In this document: piece after piece, positions 7,755 through 14,763 of the stretch
Layout: every line of letters begins with the position of its first letter
Numbering within the stretch: the stretch's first letter is position 1
DNA from: JAPHTQ01 sp050302275
Lineage (GTDB): Bacteria > Pseudomonadota > Gammaproteobacteria > Thiohalomonadales > Thiohalomonadaceae
Assembly (NCBI GenBank): GCA_050302275.1
Contig: JBNLAT010000013.1
Coordinates: forward strand, 1-64,000
DNA length: 64,000 nucleotides
Direction of reading: 5' to 3'
Made by a program: the position numbers and the translations under genes
Notes under the pieces: model-generated
Told to the model about the DNA's origin: nothing
The model's input: only the letters and a program-made list of their open reading frames with translations
The model's database searches: none

Positions 7755-7961
7755 ATGTCAGTCGAACGTATCACCTTCGCCATTGTCGGCATCCTTATTA
7801 TGGCTACCGTTGGCGCCTATCTTGCCACCCAGATCGAATACTTCCTCTATGGCACCGCCTTTGTCGGACTCATGGTATTCCAGGCGGCCTTCACAGGATT
7901 CTGCCCTGTACCCATGATCCTGAAAATGATGGGGGTGCGTACGAGCACTGTGTTTGGATGA
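7755..7961 (+). CDS. DUF2892 (YgaP-like transmembrane domain) inner-membrane protein
   Basis: 68 residues from the ATG at 7755, preceded by AAGGAG; the longer frame from 7677 has no ribosome-binding site. Two membrane segments (ITFAIVGILIMATVGAYLA and FLYGTAFVGLMVFQAAFTG) end in the signature FTGFCPVPMILKMMGV of the DUF2892 family. In E. coli YgaP this domain anchors a rhodanese and the Cys-Pro motif takes part in sulfur chemistry. Here it stands alone; the window's only rhodanese is 12 kb away. Function is thus inferred only loosely. Confidence 0.85.
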   Translation: MSVERITFAIVGILIMATVGAYLATQIEYFLYGTAFVGLMVFQAAFTGFCPVPMILKMMGVRTSTVFG

Positions 7962-8023
7962 GGAACAAAAAAGGTCAGGCTCGACTGAATTCACATATCA
8001 ATCGAGTCTGACCTTTTGGTTCC
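7962..8023. repeat. Long inverted repeat (REP/MITE-like, also a possible terminator)
   Basis: GGAAC plus AAAAGGTCAGGCTCGA at 7962-7984 is complementary to TCGAGTCTGACCTTTTGG and TCC at 8002-8023. This gives a near-continuous stem of about 22 bp with a 17-base loop. It begins at the stop of the DUF2892 gene and ends in TTTT, so it could terminate that transcript. The sequence style also resembles REP-type hairpins. Confidence 0.6.
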
Positions 8024-8036
8024 GCAATTTTGTTAG

Positions 8037-8056
8037 TTAAAGGGCTCTAACCCCTT
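8037..8056 (-). repeat. REP-like element, left copy
   Basis: TAAAGGGCTCTAACCCCTTT can fold as a hairpin (AAAGGG/CCCTTT). Its reverse complement matches the element at 10301-10322 with one or two differences. The two copies bracket the avcD segment in opposite orientation. Confidence 0.6.
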
Positions 8057-8077
8057 TAATTATGACCCCACTAATTA

Positions 8078-9712
8078 TCAACCTGAAAGGTCATCCTCTG
8101 TTACGCTCATAGTGTCATGCAAGTGACGAACCACCTTACTTTCCATATCGATGTATCCATCTAATAACTGTGGTACAACTTTAGATGCATCCCTTGGTAT
8201 AACCGGTATCGCTTTCCCATCAGAATCCTTTCTTTCCTTATGATAAGAGAAAAGATTCATATATTGTCTTGGTGCAACACCATGAAAGTGAACAAAATCA
8301 ACTTTAGTACTTTCAGAGTCATTTCTTGCTATTGGAAAGTCAAAATTTATAGCATCCCCATGGAGTTCTCTTGCCAAGCTTTTTTCATATGGTTCAATAT
8401 AGATAACTTTAGATATACCAGCAGCGACTATATGGCGTGCGCAATTATGACAGGGGAACGTAGTCGTAAACAAAGTAGAACCTTTCAAAGGTACTCCCCC
8501 AAGCCTTGAAGCTGAAACAATCGCATCCATTTCTGCATGGACAGACCTAGAGAACTCGATCAGTGCAGAAAGCCGAGTATTCTCGTATATGTTCCTACTT
8601 ATATTTTTCTTGGCGTCTTCGAAGACATTTAATTCGACTGGCACGCTAATACTTTCATGAAGTACCGACCGAATTGTATCAAGTTCAGAATTGACTATAT
8701 TACCAATCTGGTTATGTAGGTCGATTTTATATTTATCGCTTGCACATCTATCAAGATTGTAACAACGCCCATCATCATCCCCATCATGTGATGTATATAA
8801 ACCACCACCAGCTTTGGGCGCATCATTTCTGCCTGTAACAATAATATTACCATCATCATCCAAAATAGCGGCGCCAACTTGCCTAGATAAACATGCGGAT
8901 TTTAGCCCAGCCGAGAATGCTGAATACATGCCATACTCATCTATTGTGGGTGTTAGCCCGCCAACACCATGCACTAATTTGATGAAGCGTAGAACTTGGT
9001 TTTCTATTTCTCTGTTATAAATCCCACGAACAAAGTAATCCGATAGCTTTAATGTCTTTTCTAATTGCTGCCCATGCTTTTCATGCTCGTTTTTATCTCT
9101 CTCCATGAGCCTATCGGCTTCGGTTGCATTTACACCATTAGTCTTTAACTTCTCCTTTCTTTCATAATAACTACTCAAACACCCTACCAAAAAGAAAATA
9201 TCTCCATACACTTTACGTAACAGCTCAACCTCTGCTGGATGTTTTAGCTGATCGATAACATATGCAGTTCTTTGTGGCACAACATCCTTAACGCTGTCTT
9301 TACCTGAACTTTTGTTCGAATTAGTTCGAAATACTGCAATTTTCATAATTGCAGCTTCTGCCAATATATCGTGTTCATGTTCGTTGCGTAACTTATTCCC
9401 CCAGTCTTGCAATAAACTATATCGATTATATTCTTGCTCTTTGGAAGTATCTCGCCAGATAGATAGCTCTTGTTTCTTTATTAGTGACGAAATAATTTTA
9501 CTAATTTTAATCGGGACAACATTTGTGTATCCTGCATTTTTCAATTGTGCAGTCATTATTTTTATTGTTTCAGGTACGGCACTACCAACGGGACCGGCTA
9601 ACGCTACTACCAACTCTTTGGATTCTCTACGCTCCAAGATTTTTCTTATTTCTTCTTTTTTTCCCTTTTCTTTCTTTTTACTAGGCGATACTGCTGCTAA
9701 CTTTTCGCTCAT
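8078..9712 (-). CDS. avcD: Anti-phage deoxycytidylate deaminase, AvcD/DcdV family
   Basis: 544 residues from the ATG at 9712, which has GAGAGGG six to seven bases upstream; the TTG start five codons earlier lies within that site. Two domains are present. The N-terminal P-loop kinase-like domain carries GPVGSAVPET near residue 44 and lacks the usual Walker lysine. The C-terminal zinc deaminase domain has CLSRQVGAAILDDDGNIIVTG, TGRNDAPKAGGGLY, HAE (SVHAEMDAIV) and PCxxC (FPCHNCARHI). Members convert dCTP/dCMP to dUTP/dUMP on infection and starve phage of dCTP; in Vibrio the enzyme is held off by an upstream RNA. Gene and surroundings are AT-rich compared with metH, consistent with acquisition. 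Confidence 0.9.
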   Translation of the reverse strand: MSEKLAAVSPSKKKEKGKKEEIRKILERRESKELVVALAGPVGSAVPETIKIMTAQLKNAGYTNVVPIKISKIISSLIKKQELSIWRDTSKEQEYNRYSLLQDWGNKLRNEHEHDILAEAAIMKIAVFRTNSNKSSGKDSVKDVVPQRTAYVIDQLKHPAEVELLRKVYGDIFFLVGCLSSYYERKEKLKTNGVNATEADRLMERDKNEHEKHGQQLEKTLKLSDYFVRGIYNREIENQVLRFIKLVHGVGGLTPTIDEYGMYSAFSAGLKSACLSRQVGAAILDDDGNIIVTGRNDAPKAGGGLYTSHDGDDDGRCYNLDRCASDKYKIDLHNQIGNIVNSELDTIRSVLHESISVPVELNVFEDAKKNISRNIYENTRLSALIEFSRSVHAEMDAIVSASRLGGVPLKGSTLFTTTFPCHNCARHIVAAGISKVIYIEPYEKSLARELHGDAINFDFPIARNDSESTKVDFVHFHGVAPRQYMNLFSYHKERKDSDGKAIPVIPRDASKVVPQLLDGYIDMESKVVRHLHDTMSVTEDDLSG

Positions 9713-9766
9713 AGAAATCCCTCTCAATTAAGAGCCTAAATCTAATCAAATGGAAGAAGTAAGAAT

Positions 9767-9796
9767 GAATATGGGTGTTCTGCAACACCCATATTC
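9767..9796 (-). promoter_or_regulatory. Perfect 13-bp hairpin in the avcD leader
   Basis: GAATATGGGTGTT / AACACCCATATTC around the 4-base loop CTGC, with no mismatch. It lies between the stop of the 63-residue ORF (9820) and the avcD start (9712). On the minus strand it is followed by a pyrimidine-rich stretch (ATTCTTACTTCTTCC). It could end an upstream RNA or act as an attenuator of avcD. Confidence 0.65.
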
Positions 9797-9819
9797 CGCA
9801 AAGAGCTGATAAAAATCAA

Positions 9820-10011
9820 TCAGTCCCAATTAAGAGTATCCGCATGCTCTAAAAGAATACGTAAAGCATCGGATTTAGTTGAAATATCTCTATTTTCAAA
9901 CGGCAGAATTGTTGCCGTACTTACAGGGTTTTCTTTACCATGGGAAAAACTACATGAGTGTTGACCAGATTCCCTGCATGCATCAAGTATCTCAGGTTTT
10001 TTCGTCTCCAT
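9820..10011 (-). CDS. Small ORF upstream of avcD, possible antitoxin or regulator
   Basis: 63 residues from the ATG at 10011, with GGAGG five bases upstream (the frame opens at 10029 but without a site). No family recognised. It contains a His/Cys-rich part (ESGQHSCSFSHGKENP), a Thr/Ile stretch (STATILPFENRD) and a C-terminal helix (SDALRILLEHADTLNWD). It is on the avcD strand, 107 bp upstream. In the Vibrio AvcID system this position is occupied by an inhibitory RNA; here a well-initiated ORF is present, so the product may be a protein, or the ORF may lie within such an RNA. Both are inference. Confidence 0.55.
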   Translation of the reverse strand: METKKPEILDACRESGQHSCSFSHGKENPVSTATILPFENRDISTKSDALRILLEHADTLNWD

Positions 10012-10196
10012 GACAGCCTCCAAATGCATCCTCGTGATGCCGCTAAGTCAACCACAATAAAGTATCAACATCAATACCTCTAAAGTAGAGGTTTTCTTCA
10101 AAAACAATGAGTTATAGAACGATCCTGCATTTACTTCTAGGCACTTAGGATGATTCTAGTACTTTTGCCAGAAAAGGTCTCTTGCAGACCTAGCTC

Positions 10197-10300
10197 TTAT
10201 GCCAAATACGGCCCCAGCCACTTTTCTATCACTTTTACATCCATCTTCTTAAGGCAGGAGTAATCTTACGTCTGTTCTTGATTAGTTTTCCCTATCGTAA
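10197..10300 (-). pseudogene. Decayed duplicate of the metH 3' end
   Basis: Minus-strand translation in one frame gives IGKTNQEQT-stop-DYS...KKMDVKVIEKWLGPYLA-stop. It aligns without gaps with the end of intact metH (IGKINEEQINEYAK...GMSKEDAEKWLGPNLGYSA-stop), with identities at IGK, EQ, Y, M, EKWLGP and L and a TAA near the same place. One internal stop is present, and the homology breaks off at the REP-like element. It represents about 34 codons of a displaced or imported metH tail. Confidence 0.75.
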
Positions 10301-10322
10301 TTTAAGGGGTCAGAGCCCTTTT
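10301..10322 (+). repeat. REP-like element, right copy
   Basis: TTTAAGGGGTCAGAGCCCTT folds as AAGGG/CCCTT and is an inverted copy of 8037-8056. It truncates the metH remnant. GGGGTCAGAGCCC-type hairpins resemble REP sequences mobilised by RAYT transposases; no such transposase is in the window. Confidence 0.6.
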
Positions 10323-10366
10323 CCCACTACTGCTTCTTCAGTCAATGAGTGTGTTACTTGTCTGGG

Positions 10367-10843
10367 TTAATTATTTGGTGCCATTTTATTGCGCAGGCCA
10401 TTACTCTCGAGATAGGCCCTGGCACCGCAATAGCGTGAACACGCACTGTATGGTTCGCTCTTAAGGTGTAATACGCCATCTTGATTAAGCTCTAGTACTA
10501 CCTCACAGGTGCCCGAATCGAGCTCTCCGGGCTTCAGCAATACCAGAACACCTTTGTCTTTTATCCATTCTCCATTTCCCTGTGCATAACAGGTATGGAG
10601 GTTCGTGCCAACCAGCTCCATTTCAACCCAGAAACTCCCGGTTGCTGTACGACTGATCGTCACGCGGTCATGGACTTCTTCAAGGCCACAATTATCATCC
10701 TTACCAGTGCAGTCAACGTTCATATCTCTGACCTGGTGAGTTTTGTCATAGACTCCATCGATGTCATCAGGCGGAGCGGCTGATACGACTGACATATTCA
10801 ATAGAAGCGATATGGGCAGGATGGCAGATAATGGTCGTTTCAT
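10367..10843 (-). CDS. Periplasmic protein of unknown function
   Basis: 158 residues with a Sec signal peptide (MKRPLSAILPISLLLNMSVVSAA, cleavage probably after SAA). The mature part has six or more cysteines (VDCTGKDDNCGL, HTCYAQG, GTCEVVL, ACSRYCGARAYL), which suggests disulphide bonds. The C-terminal CSRYCGARAYL element recurs in small secreted proteins, some annotated as lysozyme-inhibitor-like, but I would not assign that function. It lies 50 bp downstream of the metH stop on the same strand, between intact metH and the decayed metH tail, so it may have arrived by the event that duplicated the tail. Confidence 0.8.
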   Translation of the reverse strand: MKRPLSAILPISLLLNMSVVSAAPPDDIDGVYDKTHQVRDMNVDCTGKDDNCGLEEVHDRVTISRTATGSFWVEMELVGTNLHTCYAQGNGEWIKDKGVLVLLKPGELDSGTCEVVLELNQDGVLHLKSEPYSACSRYCGARAYLESNGLRNKMAPNN

Positions 10844-10893
10844 TCTGTTGTTTATTTTTTGGTTTAGACCACCAGTTGGTGGCGTGTTATAGG

Positions 10894-13800
10894 TTAAGCA
10901 CTGTAGCCCAGATTAGGCCCCAGCCATTTCTCGGCATCTTCCTTGCTCATCCCTTTGCGTTTTGCATATTCGTTAATTTGCTCTTCATTGATCTTCCCTA
11001 TCGCAAAATAACGGCTTTCCGAATGGCTGAAATAGAGACCGGAAACGGCGGCGGTAGGGACCATAGCCTTCGCTTCAGTGAGCCAGATGCCGGTCTGTTT
11101 TTCCACATCGAGGAGTGACCAAACGATATCTTTTTCCGTGTGGTCCGGGCAGGCGGGATAACCGAGTGCAGGACGGATGCCCTGGTATTCCTCTTTGATC
11201 AGTGCTTCGTTATCGAGCTTTTCGCCCTCTGCATAACCCCAATCAGACTTACGCACGACCTGATGCAGCCATTCAGCACAGGCTTCGGCGAGGCGGTCAG
11301 CGATGGCCTTGAGCATGATGGCGCTGTAGTCATCGTGCGCCGCTTCGAAGGCTTTGACCTTTTCGTCGATACCAAGACCGGCGGTGCAGGCGAACATGCC
11401 GACGTAATCCTGCTTACCGCTGGATTGCGGCGCGACATAATCAGCCAAACAGTAATTTGCCTGTGCGTCGGGTTGCTTCGTTTGTTTGCGCAGGAAGTGT
11501 AGACATCCCTGTGCAGTTTCACCATCAGTGTCAAAGACAATCACATCGTCATCGTCTGTACTGTTCGCAGGGAAGAGGCCAATCACGGCTTTGGCGGTAA
11601 GCCATTTCTCCGCAATGATCTTTTTCAGCATTGCCTGCGCGTCGTCAAACAGTTTGCGTGCCTCTTCACCCTTCTCTTTGTCGTCGAAAATTTGCGGGTA
11701 ACGGCCTTTCAGTTCCCAGGCGTGGAAGAAGAAGGTCCAGTCAATGAAGGGAACCAGATCTTCCAGCGAGATATCGTCGAAGGTGGTGACGCCCAGTTCG
11801 TTCGGTACCGGCGGGGTGTAGTTTTCCCAGTCGATCTTCACTTTGTTGGCGCGTGCTTCTGCCAGGCTGACGAATTGTGTTGCCGCCTGACGACCTGCAT
11901 GACGTTCACGCACCGCTTCGTACTCGGCTTTTACGCCTGCGACGAAGGTGTCGCGATTGGCGGCGCTGATCAGGTTTTGCGCCACACCGACGGCGCGTGA
12001 GGCGTCCTTCACCCAGACCACTGGTTCAGAGTAGTTAGGTTCGACTTTTACCGCGGTGTGGGCGACCGATGTGGTGGCACCACCAAGCATGATCGGTTGT
12101 TTGTAACCGAGGCGCTGCATCTCTTTGGCGATGTGCACCATCTCGTCCAGTGACGGTGTGATCAGACCGGAGAGGCCGATGATGTCGACGTCGTGTTCCT
12201 GCGCTTTTTCCAGAATGGTTTGCGCAGCAACCATGACGCCGATGTCGATGACTTCGAAGTTGTTGCACTGCAACACCACGCCGACGATGTTTTTGCCGAT
12301 GTCGTGCACGTCGCCTTTTACCGTAGCCATGAGGATCTTGCCCGCGGCCTTGGCGCCCTCTTTCTTCTCCGCCTCGATGTAGGGGATAAGGTAGGCGACC
12401 GCCTTTTTCATCACCCGTGCGGATTTCACCACCTGCGGCAGGAACATTTTGCCGTCACCGAAGAGATCGCCGACCGCGTTCATGCCGGACATCAGCGGCC
12501 CTTCGATCACGTCAAGGGCGGCGGGCAACTCCTGACGCGCCGCTTCGGTGTCTTCTTCCACGTAGGCATCGATGCCTTTGACCAGCGCATGTTCGAGGCG
12601 CTTGGTCACCGGCCATTCGCGCCAGGCGAGGTCTTCTTTCTTTGCGGTGCCACTGCCGTCGCCGCGATATTGATCGGCGATTTCCAGCAGGCGATCGGTG
12701 GCATCGGCACGACGATTGAGAATCACGTCCTCGACGCGCTCGCGCAACTCTTCAGGCAGCTCTTCGTAAACTTCAAGCATGCCCGCGTTGACGATGCCCA
12801 TGGTCATACCGGCGTGGATGGCGTGGTAGAGGAATACCGAGTGGATCGCCTCGCGCACCTTGTTGTTGCCGCGGAAGGAGAAGCTGACGTTGGAGACACC
12901 GCCGCTCACTTTGGCGTAGGGCAGGTTTTCGGTGATCCAGCGGGTCGCCTCGATGAAATCGACGGCGTAGTTGTTGTGCTCTTCGATGCCGGTGGCGACG
13001 GCGAAGATGTTCGGGTCGAAGATGATGTCTTCAGCGGGGAAGCCGACCTGATTCACCAGGATGTCGTAACTGCGTTTGCAGATTTCCATCTTGCGTTGTT
13101 TGGTGTCGGCCTGGCCGGTTTCGTCGAAGGCCATGACGATCACCGCCGCGCCGTATTTGCGCAGCAGTTTGGCGTGATGAATGAACGCCTCCTCGCCCTC
13201 TTTCAGCGAGATGGAGTTGACCACGCCCTTACCCTGAATGCACTTGAGGCCCGCTTCGATGATCTCCCACTTGGAGGAGTCGATCATCACCGGCACCTTG
13301 GCGATGTCCGGTTCGGAGGCCATCAGGTTCACATAGGTGGTCATCGCCTTGACGCCATCGAGCATCGCTTCGTCCATGTTGACGTCGACGATCTGCGCAC
13401 CGTCTTCCACCTGTTCGCGGCAGATGGAGAGCGCTTCGTCGTACTGCTCTTCCAGAATCAGGCGTTTGAATTTGGCGCTGCCGGTGACATTAGCGCGTTC
13501 GCCGACATTCACGAACAGCGACTCGGGACCGATGTTGAGCGGCTCCAGACCGGCAAGGCGACACTCCTTTTCGATCTGCGGCAGTTTGCGCGGCGGATGT
13601 TTGGAGACTTCTTCGACGATAGCGCGAATGTGATCCGGCCCAGTGCCGCAGCAACCGCCGATGATGTTGAGGAAACCGTCTTTGGCCCAGGAGGCAAGTT
13701 CATCGGCCATCGCCTTCGGTGTTTCATCGTAGCCGCCGAACTCGTTAGGCAGGCCCGCGTTGGGGTGAGCCGAAACATGGCAGCAGGCGATGCGCGACAT

Positions 13801-14595
13801 CTCTTCCACATACTGGCGCAGCTCTTTTGCGCCGAGGGCGCAGTTAAGGCCGATGGAGATCGGCTGCGCGTGGCTGAGGGAGTTGTAGAACGCTTCGGTC
13901 ACCTGACCGGTGAGTGTACGGCCGGAGGCGTCGGTGATGGTGCCGGAGATCATTACCGGCAGGCGTACGCCGTCCTCTTCGAATACTGTTTCAACAGCGA
14001 AGACACCCGCCTTGGCGTTGAGGGTGTCGAAGATGGTTTCGAGCATGATGATGTCGGCACCACCAGCGATCAGGCCGCGTGCGGCGATCTTGTACGCCTC
14101 GACCAGATCGTCGAAGGTGATGGCGCGGTACCCGGGGTTGTTCACATCCGGCGAGATGGAGGCGGTGCGGTCCGTAGGGCCGATAACCCCGGCGACGAAA
14201 CGCGGCTTGGCCGGATTGGCCTTCTCTGCCTCGTCGGCGGCAGCACGGGCAAGGCGCGCCGCTTCGACGTTCATCTCATACGCCAGCTCTTCCATCTTGT
14301 AGTTCTTCATCGAGATGGCATTGGCGTTGAAGGAGTTGGTTTCGATGATGTCGGAACCGACATCGAGATAGGCCTTGTGGATGGCGCTAACGATGTCGGG
14401 GCGGGTCAGCGCCAGCAGGTCGTTGTTGCCTTTGAGGTCCACCGGCCAGTCGGCAAAACGCTCGCCGCGGAAGTCTTTCTCCTCCAGCTTATAACCCTGC
14501 AGCATGGTGCCGGTGGCGCCATCGAGATACAGGATGCGCTCAGCCAATGCCTGCACAAGTTTTGCGGAATTTTTGCCGGTGTATTTCAGGGTCAT
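10894..14595 (-). CDS. metH: Cobalamin-dependent methionine synthase
   Basis: 1233 residues, full family length. It transfers the methyl group of 5-methyltetrahydrofolate to homocysteine via cobalamin. Domains in order: homocysteine-binding barrel (residues ~1-340; zinc ligands in GLNCALG and GGCCGTGPDHI), pterin-binding barrel (~355-620; NVGERANVTGSAKF), B12 cap and Rossmann domains (~650-900; DVHDIGKNIVGVV supplies the histidine that ligates cobalt), and the SAM-dependent reactivation domain (~930-1233; RPALGYPACPDH). The ribosome-binding site is weak. No cobalamin riboswitch was recognised in the short gap to the divergent gene. Confidence 0.98.
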   Translation of the reverse strand: MTLKYTGKNSAKLVQALAERILYLDGATGTMLQGYKLEEKDFRGERFADWPVDLKGNNDLLALTRPDIVSAIHKAYLDVGSDIIETNSFNANAISMKNYKMEELAYEMNVEAARLARAAADEAEKANPAKPRFVAGVIGPTDRTASISPDVNNPGYRAITFDDLVEAYKIAARGLIAGGADIIMLETIFDTLNAKAGVFAVETVFEEDGVRLPVMISGTITDASGRTLTGQVTEAFYNSLSHAQPISIGLNCALGAKELRQYVEEMSRIACCHVSAHPNAGLPNEFGGYDETPKAMADELASWAKDGFLNIIGGCCGTGPDHIRAIVEEVSKHPPRKLPQIEKECRLAGLEPLNIGPESLFVNVGERANVTGSAKFKRLILEEQYDEALSICREQVEDGAQIVDVNMDEAMLDGVKAMTTYVNLMASEPDIAKVPVMIDSSKWEIIEAGLKCIQGKGVVNSISLKEGEEAFIHHAKLLRKYGAAVIVMAFDETGQADTKQRKMEICKRSYDILVNQVGFPAEDIIFDPNIFAVATGIEEHNNYAVDFIEATRWITENLPYAKVSGGVSNVSFSFRGNNKVREAIHSVFLYHAIHAGMTMGIVNAGMLEVYEELPEELRERVEDVILNRRADATDRLLEIADQYRGDGSGTAKKEDLAWREWPVTKRLEHALVKGIDAYVEEDTEAARQELPAALDVIEGPLMSGMNAVGDLFGDGKMFLPQVVKSARVMKKAVAYLIPYIEAEKKEGAKAAGKILMATVKGDVHDIGKNIVGVVLQCNNFEVIDIGVMVAAQTILEKAQEHDVDIIGLSGLITPSLDEMVHIAKEMQRLGYKQPIMLGGATTSVAHTAVKVEPNYSEPVVWVKDASRAVGVAQNLISAANRDTFVAGVKAEYEAVRERHAGRQAATQFVSLAEARANKVKIDWENYTPPVPNELGVTTFDDISLEDLVPFIDWTFFFHAWELKGRYPQIFDDKEKGEEARKLFDDAQAMLKKIIAEKWLTAKAVIGLFPANSTDDDDVIVFDTDGETAQGCLHFLRKQTKQPDAQANYCLADYVAPQSSGKQDYVGMFACTAGLGIDEKVKAFEAAHDDYSAIMLKAIADRLAEACAEWLHQVVRKSDWGYAEGEKLDNEALIKEEYQGIRPALGYPACPDHTEKDIVWSLLDVEKQTGIWLTEAKAMVPTAAVSGLYFSHSESRYFAIGKINEEQINEYAKRKGMSKEDAEKWLGPNLGYSA

Positions 14596-14763
14596 ATTCT
14601 TTGTTGCCGTTTATGCTGATAAATGTCATGGCGGGACGCCCGCCGGACGTGGCATTTTAGCACAGCAACGGCCTTATCCGGCCGAAGTGTGACGGGGTTT
14701 GAATTTGCCCCGATTCCTGACGGATACCATGGATATCCCCCCACCATGACGGCCAGCAGGCGC

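Larger units (their letters stand above)
10012..10366. other. Intergenic region of about 355 bp without an intact gene
   Basis: Besides the metH 3' remnant (10197-10300) and the REP-like copy (10301-10322), I see only AT-rich sequence that presumably carries the promoter for the 63-residue ORF and avcD. No tRNA or further ORF with a ribosome-binding site was found. Confidence 0.5.

Noticed and set aside
10844..10893. CCACCA-GT-TGGTGG hairpin after metH as a terminator
   Set aside because: In the metH direction the stem is followed by an A-run, not a T-run, and the loop is only two bases; termination is not supported.
12193..14619. An 808-codon open frame antisense to metH
   Set aside because: It lies exactly opposite metH, its composition (His/Asp/Val/Gly-rich, no domains) is that of a shadow frame in GC-rich coding DNA, and metH is complete.
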